From the NCBI GenBank assembly GCA_002423895.1, contig DIOL01000012.1, forward strand, positions 61,209 through 125,208: 64,000 nt of DNA. Direction: 5' to 3'. This stretch comes from Bacteroidales bacterium UBA5515. Lineage in GTDB: Bacteria; Bacteroidota; Bacteroidia; Bacteroidales; P3. The translations under genes were made by a program, and so were the position numbers. Positions 17,900 through 26,338 of this stretch are shown here, in pieces. Every line of letters starts with the position of its first letter. The stretch's first letter is position 1. The notes beneath the pieces are model-generated. The model saw nothing but the letters and a program-made list of their open reading frames with translations. It was not told the origin of the DNA and did no database searches.

Positions 17900-18012
17900 A
17901 AAACTCCCGATATTTAATTACTTCCAAAAAACTTCCGATATAATTAAAAAAACTCACCGACTTTTCTAATTTATATGCCGACTTTTTTAAAAAAGGTCCC
18001 GTTTATTTTTCA
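17900..18012. repeat. Short phased-word array, CCG family, copy 2
   Basis: CCG words centre at 17908, 17936, 17958, 17979 and 18000, giving steps of 28, 22, 21 and 21 bp. Contexts include CACCGACTTTT, TGCCGACTTTTTT and GGTCCCGTTTATTTTT, which resemble the words at 5764-5816 in the same order. Confidence 0.68.
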
Positions 18013-18144
18013 ATAACCTTTGCTTAATTCTTAGCAAATTTCAGTTAAATAAGAAAGGAAAATATGTAGGTCTTTTATGTAAAGGGGTATCTTATTGTTT
18101 TTCTGATTTTATAGAATTTATACTGGTTTAAATTGGAGATAAAA

Positions 18145-18176
18145 TTTGGATAAGTATTATATTTAGTGTACTTTTG
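18145..18176 (+). promoter_or_regulatory. Promoter of the carboxyltransferase gene
   Basis: TTTG (18145-18148) and TACTTTTG (18169-18176) are separated by exactly 20 bp, a full match to the Bacteroides -33/-7 promoter form. The -7 box ends 42 bp before the ATG. Confidence 0.8.
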
Positions 18177-18218
18177 CAAGTTAGAATTCAAATTAGTGTT
18201 TAATAAATAGTTGAAATT

Positions 18219-19766
18219 ATGTCAATTAACAGCAAGACACGAGAGTTAAAAGCAAGAATGCAAACCATGCTTCAAGGAGGAGGCGAAAAGGCAGTTGAGA
18301 AGCAAAAAGCAACTGGTAAGCTTACTGCAAGAGAGAGAATCTTAGAGCTCTTAGACGAAGGAAGTTTTCACGAATATGATCTTTTCATTCAGCACTCTGG
18401 TAAGGATTTTGATATGGATAAAAAAATTCTTCCAGGAGATGGTGTTGTTACCGGAACAGGAACAATTAATGGTTATCCTATCTGTATTTATGCCCAAGAC
18501 TTTACTGTTGCAGGAGGTTCATTAGGTTATATGCATGCAAAGAAGATTTGCAAGATTATGGACCACGCAATGAAGTTAAAAGTTCCAATCATTGGTATTA
18601 ATGACTCTGGTGGAGCTCGTATTCAAGAAGGTGTTAATGCCTTAGCAGGTTATGGAGCAATATTCTTCCGTAATACCATGGCTTCAGGTGTTATTCCTCA
18701 AATTTCAGTAATACTTGGTCCTTGTGCAGGAGGAGCCGTTTATTCTCCAGCATTAACAGACTTTGTGTTTGTAGTAGATAAAATCTCAAAAATGTTCATC
18801 ACTGGACCTGATGTTATTAAAACAGTTTTGGGAGAAGAAATTACTCAAGAAGATTTGGGTGGAGCAAGAGTACATGCAGAGATTTCTGGAAATGCTCATT
18901 TCTTTGCTGAAAGCGAATTGGAATGTTTTGAACAAATTAAATCTTTGTTTACTTACATTCCTTGGAACAATACAAAGAAAGCTGAAAGCTTCGCTGCAAA
19001 GAAACCAAAATCAAAAGATTATAAGATCAGTCAAATATTCCCAACCGACCCAGCAAAACCTTATGATGTTAGACTTATAATTAAGGCAATTGTTGATAAT
19101 TCTGACTTTTTAGAAGTTCAAGAGTTATTTGCACCTAACATTGTTATTGGATTTGCTCGTATTAATGGAGATACCGTTGGTTTTGTTGCAAACCAACCTA
19201 ATGCTATGGCAGGAGTTTTAGATTGTAATTCATCTGATAAGGCTGCTCGTTTCATTCGTTTCTGTGATGCTTTCCAAATTCCATTAGTTACCTTGGAAGA
19301 CCTTCCTGGCTATTTACCTGGAGTTGATCAAGAACATGCAGGAGTAATTCGTCATGGAGCAAAAATCCTTTATGCTTTTTCAGAAGCTACCGTTCCTAAG
19401 ATGACAGTTATTTTGCGTAAGGCTTATGGTGGAGGATACATTGCAATGTGTTCTAATCACCTTAAAGCTGACTTTGTTTTTGCTTGGCCAACTGCAGAAA
19501 TTGCTGTTATGGGCCCTGAAGGAGCTGCAAATATTATTTTCAAATCAGAAATAACTTCTGCAGAAAATCCTGAAGAAATGCGTAAACTAAAAGTTCAAGA
19601 ATATAGAGAAAAGTTTGCTAATCCTTATGTTGCTGCGTCTTATGGATATGTTGATGCAGTAATTCAACCTTCAGAAACTCGTCAATACTTGATGCATGCT
19701 CTTGAAATGACAAAGACTAAAGTTGTTGAAAATCCTTGGAAAAAGCATGGTATTCCACCATTCTAA
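18219..19766 (+). CDS. Acyl-CoA carboxylase/decarboxylase, carboxyltransferase subunit
   Basis: This biotin-dependent carboxyltransferase, probably for propionyl-CoA or methylmalonyl-CoA, has 515 residues with the two crotonase-like halves typical of PccB/MmdA: the N-half with INDSGGARIQEGV and GPCAGGAVYSPAL, and the C-half with LEDLPGYLPGVDQEHAGVIR and RKAYGGGYIAMCS. Length is usual for the family. The next gene is a biotin carrier. Neither a biotin carboxylase nor a sodium-pump beta subunit is nearby, so carboxylase and decarboxylase roles cannot be told apart here. In Bacteroidales this protein usually serves the succinate-propionate route. Confidence 0.92.
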   Translation: MSINSKTRELKARMQTMLQGGGEKAVEKQKATGKLTARERILELLDEGSFHEYDLFIQHSGKDFDMDKKILPGDGVVTGTGTINGYPICIYAQDFTVAGGSLGYMHAKKICKIMDHAMKLKVPIIGINDSGGARIQEGVNALAGYGAIFFRNTMASGVIPQISVILGPCAGGAVYSPALTDFVFVVDKISKMFITGPDVIKTVLGEEITQEDLGGARVHAEISGNAHFFAESELECFEQIKSLFTYIPWNNTKKAESFAAKKPKSKDYKISQIFPTDPAKPYDVRLIIKAIVDNSDFLEVQELFAPNIVIGFARINGDTVGFVANQPNAMAGVLDCNSSDKAARFIRFCDAFQIPLVTLEDLPGYLPGVDQEHAGVIRHGAKILYAFSEATVPKMTVILRKAYGGGYIAMCSNHLKADFVFAWPTAEIAVMGPEGAANIIFKSEITSAENPEEMRKLKVQEYREKFANPYVAASYGYVDAVIQPSETRQYLMHALEMTKTKVVENPWKKHGIPPF

Positions 19767-19826
19767 AATTTCTGAAGAAGGATATTATTAAACAATTAAC
19801 GTATTAATGAATAACAAATAGAGATT

Positions 19827-20183
19827 ATGCCAAATATTAAACAAGACCATAGAACTTACTATCGTCAATTATATATTAAGATAGAACCGGGACAAATTTA
19901 TGCATTTATTCCAGGAACAATAATTGATATCTTTGTTAAGAAGGGACAAAAAGTAAAAAAAGGAACTCCTCTTTGTACTTTACACGCCATGAAAATGGAT
20001 AACGAAATCTGTTCTCCAGTTGATGGTGTTGTTCAAACTATCAACATTAAGAAAGCTCAAGTTGTTAGTAAGAATGATGTTCTTATTATGATTAGTTCAG
20101 AAGAAGTTTCTGAAAATACAAAAGAACAAAAGGAAGAAAAAGCTCCTTCTAAAGATCCAAAAGAAAAGAAAGAAAAGAAATAA
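19827..20183 (+). CDS. Biotin carboxyl carrier protein
   Basis: This is the biotinyl domain that carries CO2 between active sites of the enzyme encoded just upstream. The 118 residues include the biotin site LHAMKMDNEI, with the acceptor Lys in AMKM at about residue 55, inside a lipoyl/biotinyl fold (PGTIIDIFVKKGQKVKKG ... SPVDGVV). The residue before AMKM is His instead of the common Glu. There is no long Pro/Ala linker; instead the C-terminal 25 residues are a Lys/Glu tail. It lies 60 bp after the carboxyltransferase gene and converges on dxs with a 6-bp gap. Confidence 0.9.
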   Translation: MPNIKQDHRTYYRQLYIKIEPGQIYAFIPGTIIDIFVKKGQKVKKGTPLCTLHAMKMDNEICSPVDGVVQTINIKKAQVVSKNDVLIMISSEEVSENTKEQKEEKAPSKDPKEKKEKK

Positions 20184-20189
20184 GAAGTT

Positions 20190-22097
20190 CTACTTAGATA
20201 GAATTTCCTTTACCTTTAATACTAAGCTATGCGAATCTATTTTGCATAGCTTTTGTAATTCTGGGACGGAGCCATGCTCAATAAACTTATCCTCAATGGC
20301 TACTCTATAAATATTATTTTTATATCCCTTATCGCAAGCATACTCAATAACTGCACTACCAAATCCACCAATTTCAACTCCATCTTCAATGGTTATAATA
20401 TTGTTGTATTTGTTTAGCACTTCTTCCAAAATTGAACCATCCAAAGGCTTAAGGAAACGCATATTGTAAATAGCAACCTCAACTCCTTCTTTTTCGAGTT
20501 CTTGAGCAGCCTTAATTGCATTGTTTCCAATTGCTCCCAAAGACAAAATGGCAATATCCTTACCTTCTCTAATCTTTTCACCCTTTCCAATTTCAATTGA
20601 TTGGAATTCCTGTTTCCAGTCAACAATATATCCCTTACCTCTTGGATAACGAATAACCAAAGGAAAATCTATTCCTTTTTGAGCCGTAAACATAATATTT
20701 CTAAGTTCAATTTCATTTAGTGGAGCAAATATAGTCAAGTTAGGAATTAATCGCATAAAGCTCAAATCAAACACTCCATGATGAGTTGCCCCATCTTCTC
20801 CAACCAAACCAGCTCTATCCAAACACATAATAACTGGAAGTTTTTGAAGAGCAATATCATGAATAACTTGGTCGTAAGCTCTTTGCATAAAAGAAGAATA
20901 TACATTACAGAAAGGAATGTAACCCTTTGCAGCCATTCCTGCAGAAAAAGTTAAAGCATGTTGCTCAGCAATACCAACATCGAAAGTTCTATCAGGAAAC
21001 TCCTTAATCAAACAATTCATTGAACAGCCTGAAAGCATTGCAGGAGTAACTCCAACAATCTTAGAGTTTATTTTTGCAAGTTCAACCAATGTTTCTCCAA
21101 AAACATCTTGAAACTTAATTGGAGAACCTTCTACAGAATCACTTGTTTTTCTTTCTCCAGTTTCAGGATTAAAAATTCCTGGAGCATGATAAGTTACAGG
21201 ATTATCTTCTGCCTCTTTTAATCCCTTCCCTTTTTTAGTTATTATATGCAGTATTCTTGGTCCCTTAATCTTCTTTAAGTCTTCCAATGTTTTAACCAAA
21301 ACCAAAACATCATTTCCCTTAATAGGTCCAAAATATCTTATCTTTAAAGCTTCAAAGAAATTACTCTTCCCTGAAAACATAGACTTTAATGCAAATAAAA
21401 ACCAACCAAAAATATTTTTTGACTTGCTATATGAAGGAGTGTTCCCTCCCATCATATTCCATATCTTATTCTTTATCCTATTGTAAGTGGCAGAAGTTGT
21501 CATCATGGTAAAATATTCTCCCATAGCTCCAACCTTCTTATCAATAGAAATGCCATTATCATTTAAAATAACAAGCTGATTAACATCTGTCGCACCAGCA
21601 TGATTTAAAGCTTCAAAAGCCATACCACCAGTCATTGAACCATCGCCAATAACAGCAATATGAGCATTCTTAGTGTTGCCTTTTAGTTTATCAGCAATAG
21701 CCATACCCAAAGAAGCAGAAATGGAAGTGGAAGAATGTCCTGTTCCAAAACAGTCATACTCACTTTCCTCAATCTTAGGAAAGCCACTCAAACCTCCAAG
21801 CTTACGAATGGAAGAAAACCTGTCCTTCCTTTGAGTCAAAACCTTATGAGAGTAGGCCTGATGACCAACATCCCAAATTAAAGTATCATCAGGAATATCA
21901 AAAACATAATGTAAAGCTACCGTAAGTTCAACTGTTCCCAAAGAAGAAGCTAAATGTCCTGGGTTCTCAGCCAAAACACTAATAATATAATCCCTCACCT
22001 GCTTACAAAGCAAAGGCAACTCCTCTTTAGAGAGCTTTTTTATATCTTCAGGAGAATTAATCCCCTTCAACAAATCACCTTGATTATAGCTATTCAT
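20190..22097 (-). CDS. dxs: 1-deoxy-D-xylulose-5-phosphate synthase
   Basis: This thiamine diphosphate enzyme condenses pyruvate and glyceraldehyde 3-phosphate, the first step of the MEP isoprenoid pathway. The product (635 residues from this start) has GHLASSLGTVELTVALH, the ThDP motif GDGSMTGGMAFEALNHAG, and in the C-half DVGIAEQHALTFSAGMA with the catalytic Glu. A start at 22121 is open, but a -7 box (TATATTTG, 22126-22119) overlaps it, so transcription would begin after it; ATG 22097 is chosen. Confidence 0.95.
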   Translation of the reverse strand: MNSYNQGDLLKGINSPEDIKKLSKEELPLLCKQVRDYIISVLAENPGHLASSLGTVELTVALHYVFDIPDDTLIWDVGHQAYSHKVLTQRKDRFSSIRKLGGLSGFPKIEESEYDCFGTGHSSTSISASLGMAIADKLKGNTKNAHIAVIGDGSMTGGMAFEALNHAGATDVNQLVILNDNGISIDKKVGAMGEYFTMMTTSATYNRIKNKIWNMMGGNTPSYSKSKNIFGWFLFALKSMFSGKSNFFEALKIRYFGPIKGNDVLVLVKTLEDLKKIKGPRILHIITKKGKGLKEAEDNPVTYHAPGIFNPETGERKTSDSVEGSPIKFQDVFGETLVELAKINSKIVGVTPAMLSGCSMNCLIKEFPDRTFDVGIAEQHALTFSAGMAAKGYIPFCNVYSSFMQRAYDQVIHDIALQKLPVIMCLDRAGLVGEDGATHHGVFDLSFMRLIPNLTIFAPLNEIELRNIMFTAQKGIDFPLVIRYPRGKGYIVDWKQEFQSIEIGKGEKIREGKDIAILSLGAIGNNAIKAAQELEKEGVEVAIYNMRFLKPLDGSILEEVLNKYNNIITIEDGVEIGGFGSAVIEYACDKGYKNNIYRVAIEDKFIEHGSVPELQKLCKIDSHSLVLKVKEILSK

Positions 22098-22118
22098 AGT
22101 TTCTAACAAATAAAGATG

Positions 22119-22126
22119 CAAATATA
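22119..22126 (-). promoter_or_regulatory. -7 box of dxs
   Basis: Minus strand TATATTTG matches TAnnTTTG and ends 21 bp before the chosen dxs ATG. Its position overlaps the alternative upstream ATG and so argues against it. Confidence 0.55.
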
Positions 22127-22233
22127 CATAAAATAAAACTTGGGAGCAAGAACTTAATTTAATACTACAAAAACTAAGATTTTATTTTCCACAAACAAAG
22201 ATTTAAACTAATTAAATAAGGATTAGATTTAGT

Positions 22234-22334
22234 ATAATGCCATTATATTGTAAGTATAATGCCATTATTTGATTGATATAATGCCATTATATTGTCGGTT
22301 TAATGGCATTATACTGAGAATATAATGCCATTAT
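22234..22334. repeat. Five-copy palindrome array, exact 22-bp period
   Basis: The 13-bp odd palindrome ATAATGCCATTAT starts at 22234, 22256, 22278 and 22322. A copy in reverse orientation (TAATGGCATTAT, 22301-22312) fills the slot at 22300. All five share a strict 22-bp period, while the 9 bp between them differ from one another. Confidence 0.9.
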
Positions 22335-22698
22335 TCCAGATTAACATAAGGTTTAATTAGATGAAAACCTTGTTTTATAAGTCAATAAGTTTATTTTTCG
22401 AGATTCATAAGACTATTGTATTATAAATTGCTTTATCTATAAAGGTAAAATCATTATAAATTGGTTTAAAATAATAATTCCAAAGCTTAGTATCATTTGA
22501 TTAATTTTCACAAAAAAGAAGTTTATTTCTTAAAATACTTTCTGTTTACAATAAATTACTTAACTTTGAGCTTCATAACAAACTAACAAATAAATAAAAC
22601 TATCGCAATGCCATTTCCAACTATAGAATAAGATTATTGTTTAATGACTTTATTCTCTTGTGAAATAGTCAAATCCATTGCAAGACAGGAAAAAAACA

Positions 22699-24546
22699 AT
22701 GAAAAAATATTTTTTATTTATATTGCTTTTAGCACAATTCAATCTATTTGCTCAAAGCTCAGCAGATGAATTATTTTTAAATGGAGTTTCCCATTATAAT
22801 TCAAAAGATTTTAAACAAGCTTTTTCTTTCTTTAAGGAATCAGCCAATAAGGGCAATTATAAATCATATGAATACTTAGGGAAAATGTACTATTATGGCA
22901 ATTATGTCAAAAAGGATTACAAAGAAGCTTATAAGTGGTTCGAAAAATCTGCTAAATATAATAATGATGAGGCTAAATTAATAGTAGCTTTTATGTATTA
23001 TAATGGAGAATATGTAAAAAAAGACACTTCAAAAGCAAATAAAATAATTTATGAACTTGCAAAAAAGGGAAATCCAAATGCACAATCTTTTATAGGTTCA
23101 ATATATTATGAGAAAAATGATTATAAAAATGCTCTAAAATGGTGGGGAAAAGCAGAAAAACAAAATAATTCATACGCAAAGAAACTTATTGGAGACTTGT
23201 ACTTAAATGGAGAAGGAGTAAAACGGGATTTGAAAATAGCTTTTGAAAAATACTTAGAAGCTGCAAATCAAGGAGACAGTGAAGCAGAGGCTAGTTTAGG
23301 TTATATGTATTTGAATGGAATTTATGTAAAAAAAGATACAGATAAAGCTTTTCAATTATTTAAGAAATCAGCTAATAAGGGAAACTCTTATGCATTGTTT
23401 CAATTAGGGTTAATGCACTTTAAGGGTTTAGGTACGAATACAAATAAAAAAGAAGCAATACATTGCTGGACTCATTCTGCAGAAAAAGGATATGATTTAT
23501 CTCAATTAATTTTAGGTGTAATTTACTTTCAAGGCATTGAAGTTAAGAAAGATTTGAATTTATCAAAAGCATATTTTACTCAAGCTTCTAATAATGGGAA
23601 TAGCAAAGCTCAATTGTACTTAGCTGAAATATATTATAATGAGAAGAATTACAAGGAAGCTATAACCTATTTTAAGAAAGCTGCTAATCAAAATAACAAA
23701 ACGGCAAAGTTTAAATTAGCAAGAATGTACGAAGCAGGTGAAGGTGTGGAGAAAGACCTAAACAAAGCAATAAAACTATATAAAGAATCTACCACTCATG
23801 AAATAAATGAAATTCAAAACTCTATTGGTATTAATTTATTTAATAAAGAAGAATATGATAAAGCATTTAGCTATTATCAAGAAGCAGCAAATGAAGGAAA
23901 TATGTATGGGCAATATAATTTAGGAGCGCTTTATTATAATGGTTTAGGAGTTATGCAAGATTACTATGAAGCCATTAAATGGTTTAGAAAATCTGCAGAA
24001 CAAGGATTTCATGAAGCTCAAAATATGCTTGGGAACATGTATGTTGACGGATATGGAGTAATGAAAAATATGCATGAAGCAATGAAATGGCTTAAAAAAG
24101 CAGCAGAACAAGGCAATCCTAATTCTCAAAACAATCTCGCAGTTATTTATAATTTGGGAGAAGTTGTCCCAAGAGACGTTTCAGAAGCAGTTAAATGGTT
24201 TAAAAGATCAGCAGAACAAGGAAACGGAACTGCCCAAAACAACTTAGCTTATATTTACTCTAATGAGAAAGGATATATAAATAAGGAAGAAGCACTAAGA
24301 TTATATACTTTATCAGCAGAACGAGGAAATATTAATTCAATGTATGAGCTTTATCTAATATATTTGAAAGGAGATGACGTTGAGAAAAATCTTGAAAAAG
24401 CAGAATATTGGAGACAGAAAGCAATTGAAAATGGATATATTGAAGGAGACAGAGGACTCAATAACTTAAAAGGAATGTTGTTCTTAACTGCAATTATTTC
24501 TCCTTTTTTTATTTTACATTTTCTCCTCCTACTAATCTTTTTTTAA
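22699..24546 (+). CDS. Secreted or membrane Sel1/TPR-like repeat protein
   Basis: The product has a signal peptide (MKKYFLFILLLAQFNLFAQ) and then about 15 repeats of about 36 residues of the Sel1 type, each of the form A-x-x-x-LGxMYxxGxGVxKDxxxAxxWxxKAA. It ends with a strongly hydrophobic segment of about 22 residues, a probable C-terminal membrane anchor. A TTG 21 bases upstream is also open, but ATG 22699 begins the signal peptide directly. Sel1 proteins are scaffolds for protein contacts; the partner cannot be read. The secreted S41 peptidase gene follows. Confidence 0.88.
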   Translation: MKKYFLFILLLAQFNLFAQSSADELFLNGVSHYNSKDFKQAFSFFKESANKGNYKSYEYLGKMYYYGNYVKKDYKEAYKWFEKSAKYNNDEAKLIVAFMYYNGEYVKKDTSKANKIIYELAKKGNPNAQSFIGSIYYEKNDYKNALKWWGKAEKQNNSYAKKLIGDLYLNGEGVKRDLKIAFEKYLEAANQGDSEAEASLGYMYLNGIYVKKDTDKAFQLFKKSANKGNSYALFQLGLMHFKGLGTNTNKKEAIHCWTHSAEKGYDLSQLILGVIYFQGIEVKKDLNLSKAYFTQASNNGNSKAQLYLAEIYYNEKNYKEAITYFKKAANQNNKTAKFKLARMYEAGEGVEKDLNKAIKLYKESTTHEINEIQNSIGINLFNKEEYDKAFSYYQEAANEGNMYGQYNLGALYYNGLGVMQDYYEAIKWFRKSAEQGFHEAQNMLGNMYVDGYGVMKNMHEAMKWLKKAAEQGNPNSQNNLAVIYNLGEVVPRDVSEAVKWFKRSAEQGNGTAQNNLAYIYSNEKGYINKEEALRLYTLSAERGNINSMYELYLIYLKGDDVEKNLEKAEYWRQKAIENGYIEGDRGLNNLKGMLFLTAIISPFFILHFLLLLIFF

Positions 24547-24597
24547 ATCATATTACAATGTCAATATTGAATAATAACCTTTAAAAATAAATATCAA

Positions 24598-24708
24598 ATG
24601 AAGATTAAAATTATGATGAAGAAAGAAAACAATCAAGAAAAGAAATTGAAGAGTCTTCCAAGTAAATCTCTTATAGATATCATAATTAACTACAAAATAA
24701 CTTACTAA
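24598..24708 (+). CDS. Possible 36-residue small protein
   Basis: This is a short open frame from ATG 24598 to TAA 24708, rich in Lys, Ile and Asn, with no recognised domain. It ends 2 bp before the ATG of the S41 peptidase gene, a spacing that would suit translational coupling. Codon use is A+T-rich like the neighbourhood, so the coding signal is weak and it may simply be untranslated leader. Confidence 0.25.
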   Translation: MKIKIMMKKENNQEKKLKSLPSKSLIDIIINYKITY

Positions 24709-24710
24709 AT

Positions 24711-26327
24711 ATGGAAAAACCAATTAAATCCATTATTCTTATTTCCATGTTTTTCCTTTTTTCCATTAACACTTTTGCTCAAAGGAATGTATTGGTTTCA
24801 AAAGGAAGGCAAATAAATGTTTTTGATGGGGGAAATAATATTAGTTCATCCTTTTTCGATCCAGAAAATACTCTTAATGTTTTTGATATTTATGACCCAG
24901 CATCAAAAACAAAAAAGATTAAGCTTGCCTCAAGTACTGATACATTGGAGTTTGATTGTAAAGTAAATGAAAAGATTTATTTTTCAATAGTCTATAAAAA
25001 CGATACCCTACATTCATGTCTCAACTATACAAATAAGATAGATAATACTTTATCAACAACTGATAAACTCTTTGCATTGAGTAGTTTTTGGTCTGAAGCA
25101 AAATATAATTTTGTATTTTATGATCAATTAAAATTTAGTTGGGATAGCTTATATAAGGCATATATTCCTTTAGTTGAAAATACTAAAAATGATTTTGAAT
25201 TTTATAATGCCATAAACAAATTTGCTAGAATGCTTAAAGATGGGCATACTGGTGTGAATTATTCAAAATGGGGAAGTTATAATAGTTTTATTCCTTTAGA
25301 TTTAAGATACTTTAATGATACAATATATGTTTGTTCTGGGACTGAAAATGTTATAAAGAATATTCCTCTTGGTTCAAAAATATTAGAAATAAATGGAATA
25401 AAAGCTGAAGATTATATGGAAAGGAATGTTTATCCCTTTGTTGAATCAAATATTAAGACAACAATGCAAATGCTTGCTCCTTCCATGTTACTTTCTTCAA
25501 TTTATGATCCTAATGATTTAACTTTGAAATTTAAAACTACAGAAGGTAAGATATCTCAAACAACATTAAAGAAGGTAATAAATGACTTTTCAAACTATTT
25601 GGGAGGTAAACGAAGGAAGTCTAACGATCCAATTGAGATTAAATGGAATAACAATATTGCTGTTTTGGAACTAAATACTTTTGACGATTTTAGTGGAAAA
25701 TTGGTAAATTATTTTGAGAAGATAAAAGATACATTATATTTTGCTAATGGAATTATAATTGATTTAAGAAATAATGGAGGAGGTTCTACATTAATTGCAA
25801 ATTACTTTCTAAAGCATATTATAAAAGATAGTTCATTTTTAACTTATGGTTATCAAACAAGAATAAATAATGGAGTAAAAAAAGCTACTGGTAATTTTTT
25901 TGAAGAGAATGAGGATTATTATAAAATGAGAGCTTATCATACTGAATATCCACAAACAGTAATTATTGAAGACTCAATTAAACAATTTAATTGTCCTATT
26001 ATAGTACTTACTTCTCCAATGACTTGTTCTGCTGCTGAAGACTTTTTAATTATGTTATATGAACGTAAAGATCGTCCTTTATTTATTGGGAAAACATCTT
26101 TTGGCTCTTCTGGCTCTCCTTTGGTTATTAGTGAATGGCCAGATAAAAATAGCTATGCAAGAATTTGTACAAAAAGACAGACATTTCCTTATTCTTTAAA
26201 GCCATTTAAAGATGGAATTACTCCAGATATCATTGTTAATGAAACCTATGATGACTATATTAATGATATAGACAAGACAATGGAAATTGCAATTGAAGAA
26301 ATAAAAAAGAGTATTAAAACTAAATAA
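24711..26327 (+). CDS. Secreted S41-family serine peptidase
   Basis: The protein has 538 residues with a signal peptide (hydrophobic core then NTFAQ at about 20-24) and acts outside the cytoplasm. A PDZ-like segment (GSKILEINGIKAEDYM, about 222-237) precedes the peptidase core, with IIIDLRNNGGGST and the nucleophile region VLTSPMTCSAAEDF, where Ser440 is the likely catalytic serine of the tail-specific protease type. Such proteins in Bacteroidota act on peptides in the periplasm or outside. It converges on mnmG with an 11-bp gap. Confidence 0.88.
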   Translation: MEKPIKSIILISMFFLFSINTFAQRNVLVSKGRQINVFDGGNNISSSFFDPENTLNVFDIYDPASKTKKIKLASSTDTLEFDCKVNEKIYFSIVYKNDTLHSCLNYTNKIDNTLSTTDKLFALSSFWSEAKYNFVFYDQLKFSWDSLYKAYIPLVENTKNDFEFYNAINKFARMLKDGHTGVNYSKWGSYNSFIPLDLRYFNDTIYVCSGTENVIKNIPLGSKILEINGIKAEDYMERNVYPFVESNIKTTMQMLAPSMLLSSIYDPNDLTLKFKTTEGKISQTTLKKVINDFSNYLGGKRRKSNDPIEIKWNNNIAVLELNTFDDFSGKLVNYFEKIKDTLYFANGIIIDLRNNGGGSTLIANYFLKHIIKDSSFLTYGYQTRINNGVKKATGNFFEENEDYYKMRAYHTEYPQTVIIEDSIKQFNCPIIVLTSPMTCSAAEDFLIMLYERKDRPLFIGKTSFGSSGSPLVISEWPDKNSYARICTKRQTFPYSLKPFKDGITPDIIVNETYDDYINDIDKTMEIAIEEIKKSIKTK

Positions 26328-26338
26328 ACAGAACCTTT

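Larger units (their letters stand above)
17895..18218. other. 324-bp intergenic region
   Basis: No gene is visible. The first third holds a phased array of CCG words (see 17900-18012). The last part holds a strong promoter for the carboxyltransferase gene at 18145-18176. Confidence 0.7.
22098..22698. other. 601-bp intergenic region between divergent dxs and Sel1 gene
   Basis: It holds the dxs -7 box, the five-copy palindrome array at 22234-22334, a plus-strand -7 box TAACTTTG at 22561-22568 (probable promoter of the Sel1 gene, leaving a leader of about 125 bases), and a 7-codon open frame ATG CCA ... TAA at 22608-22631 of unknown meaning. The stretch 22340-22560 shows nothing recognisable. 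Confidence 0.65.
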
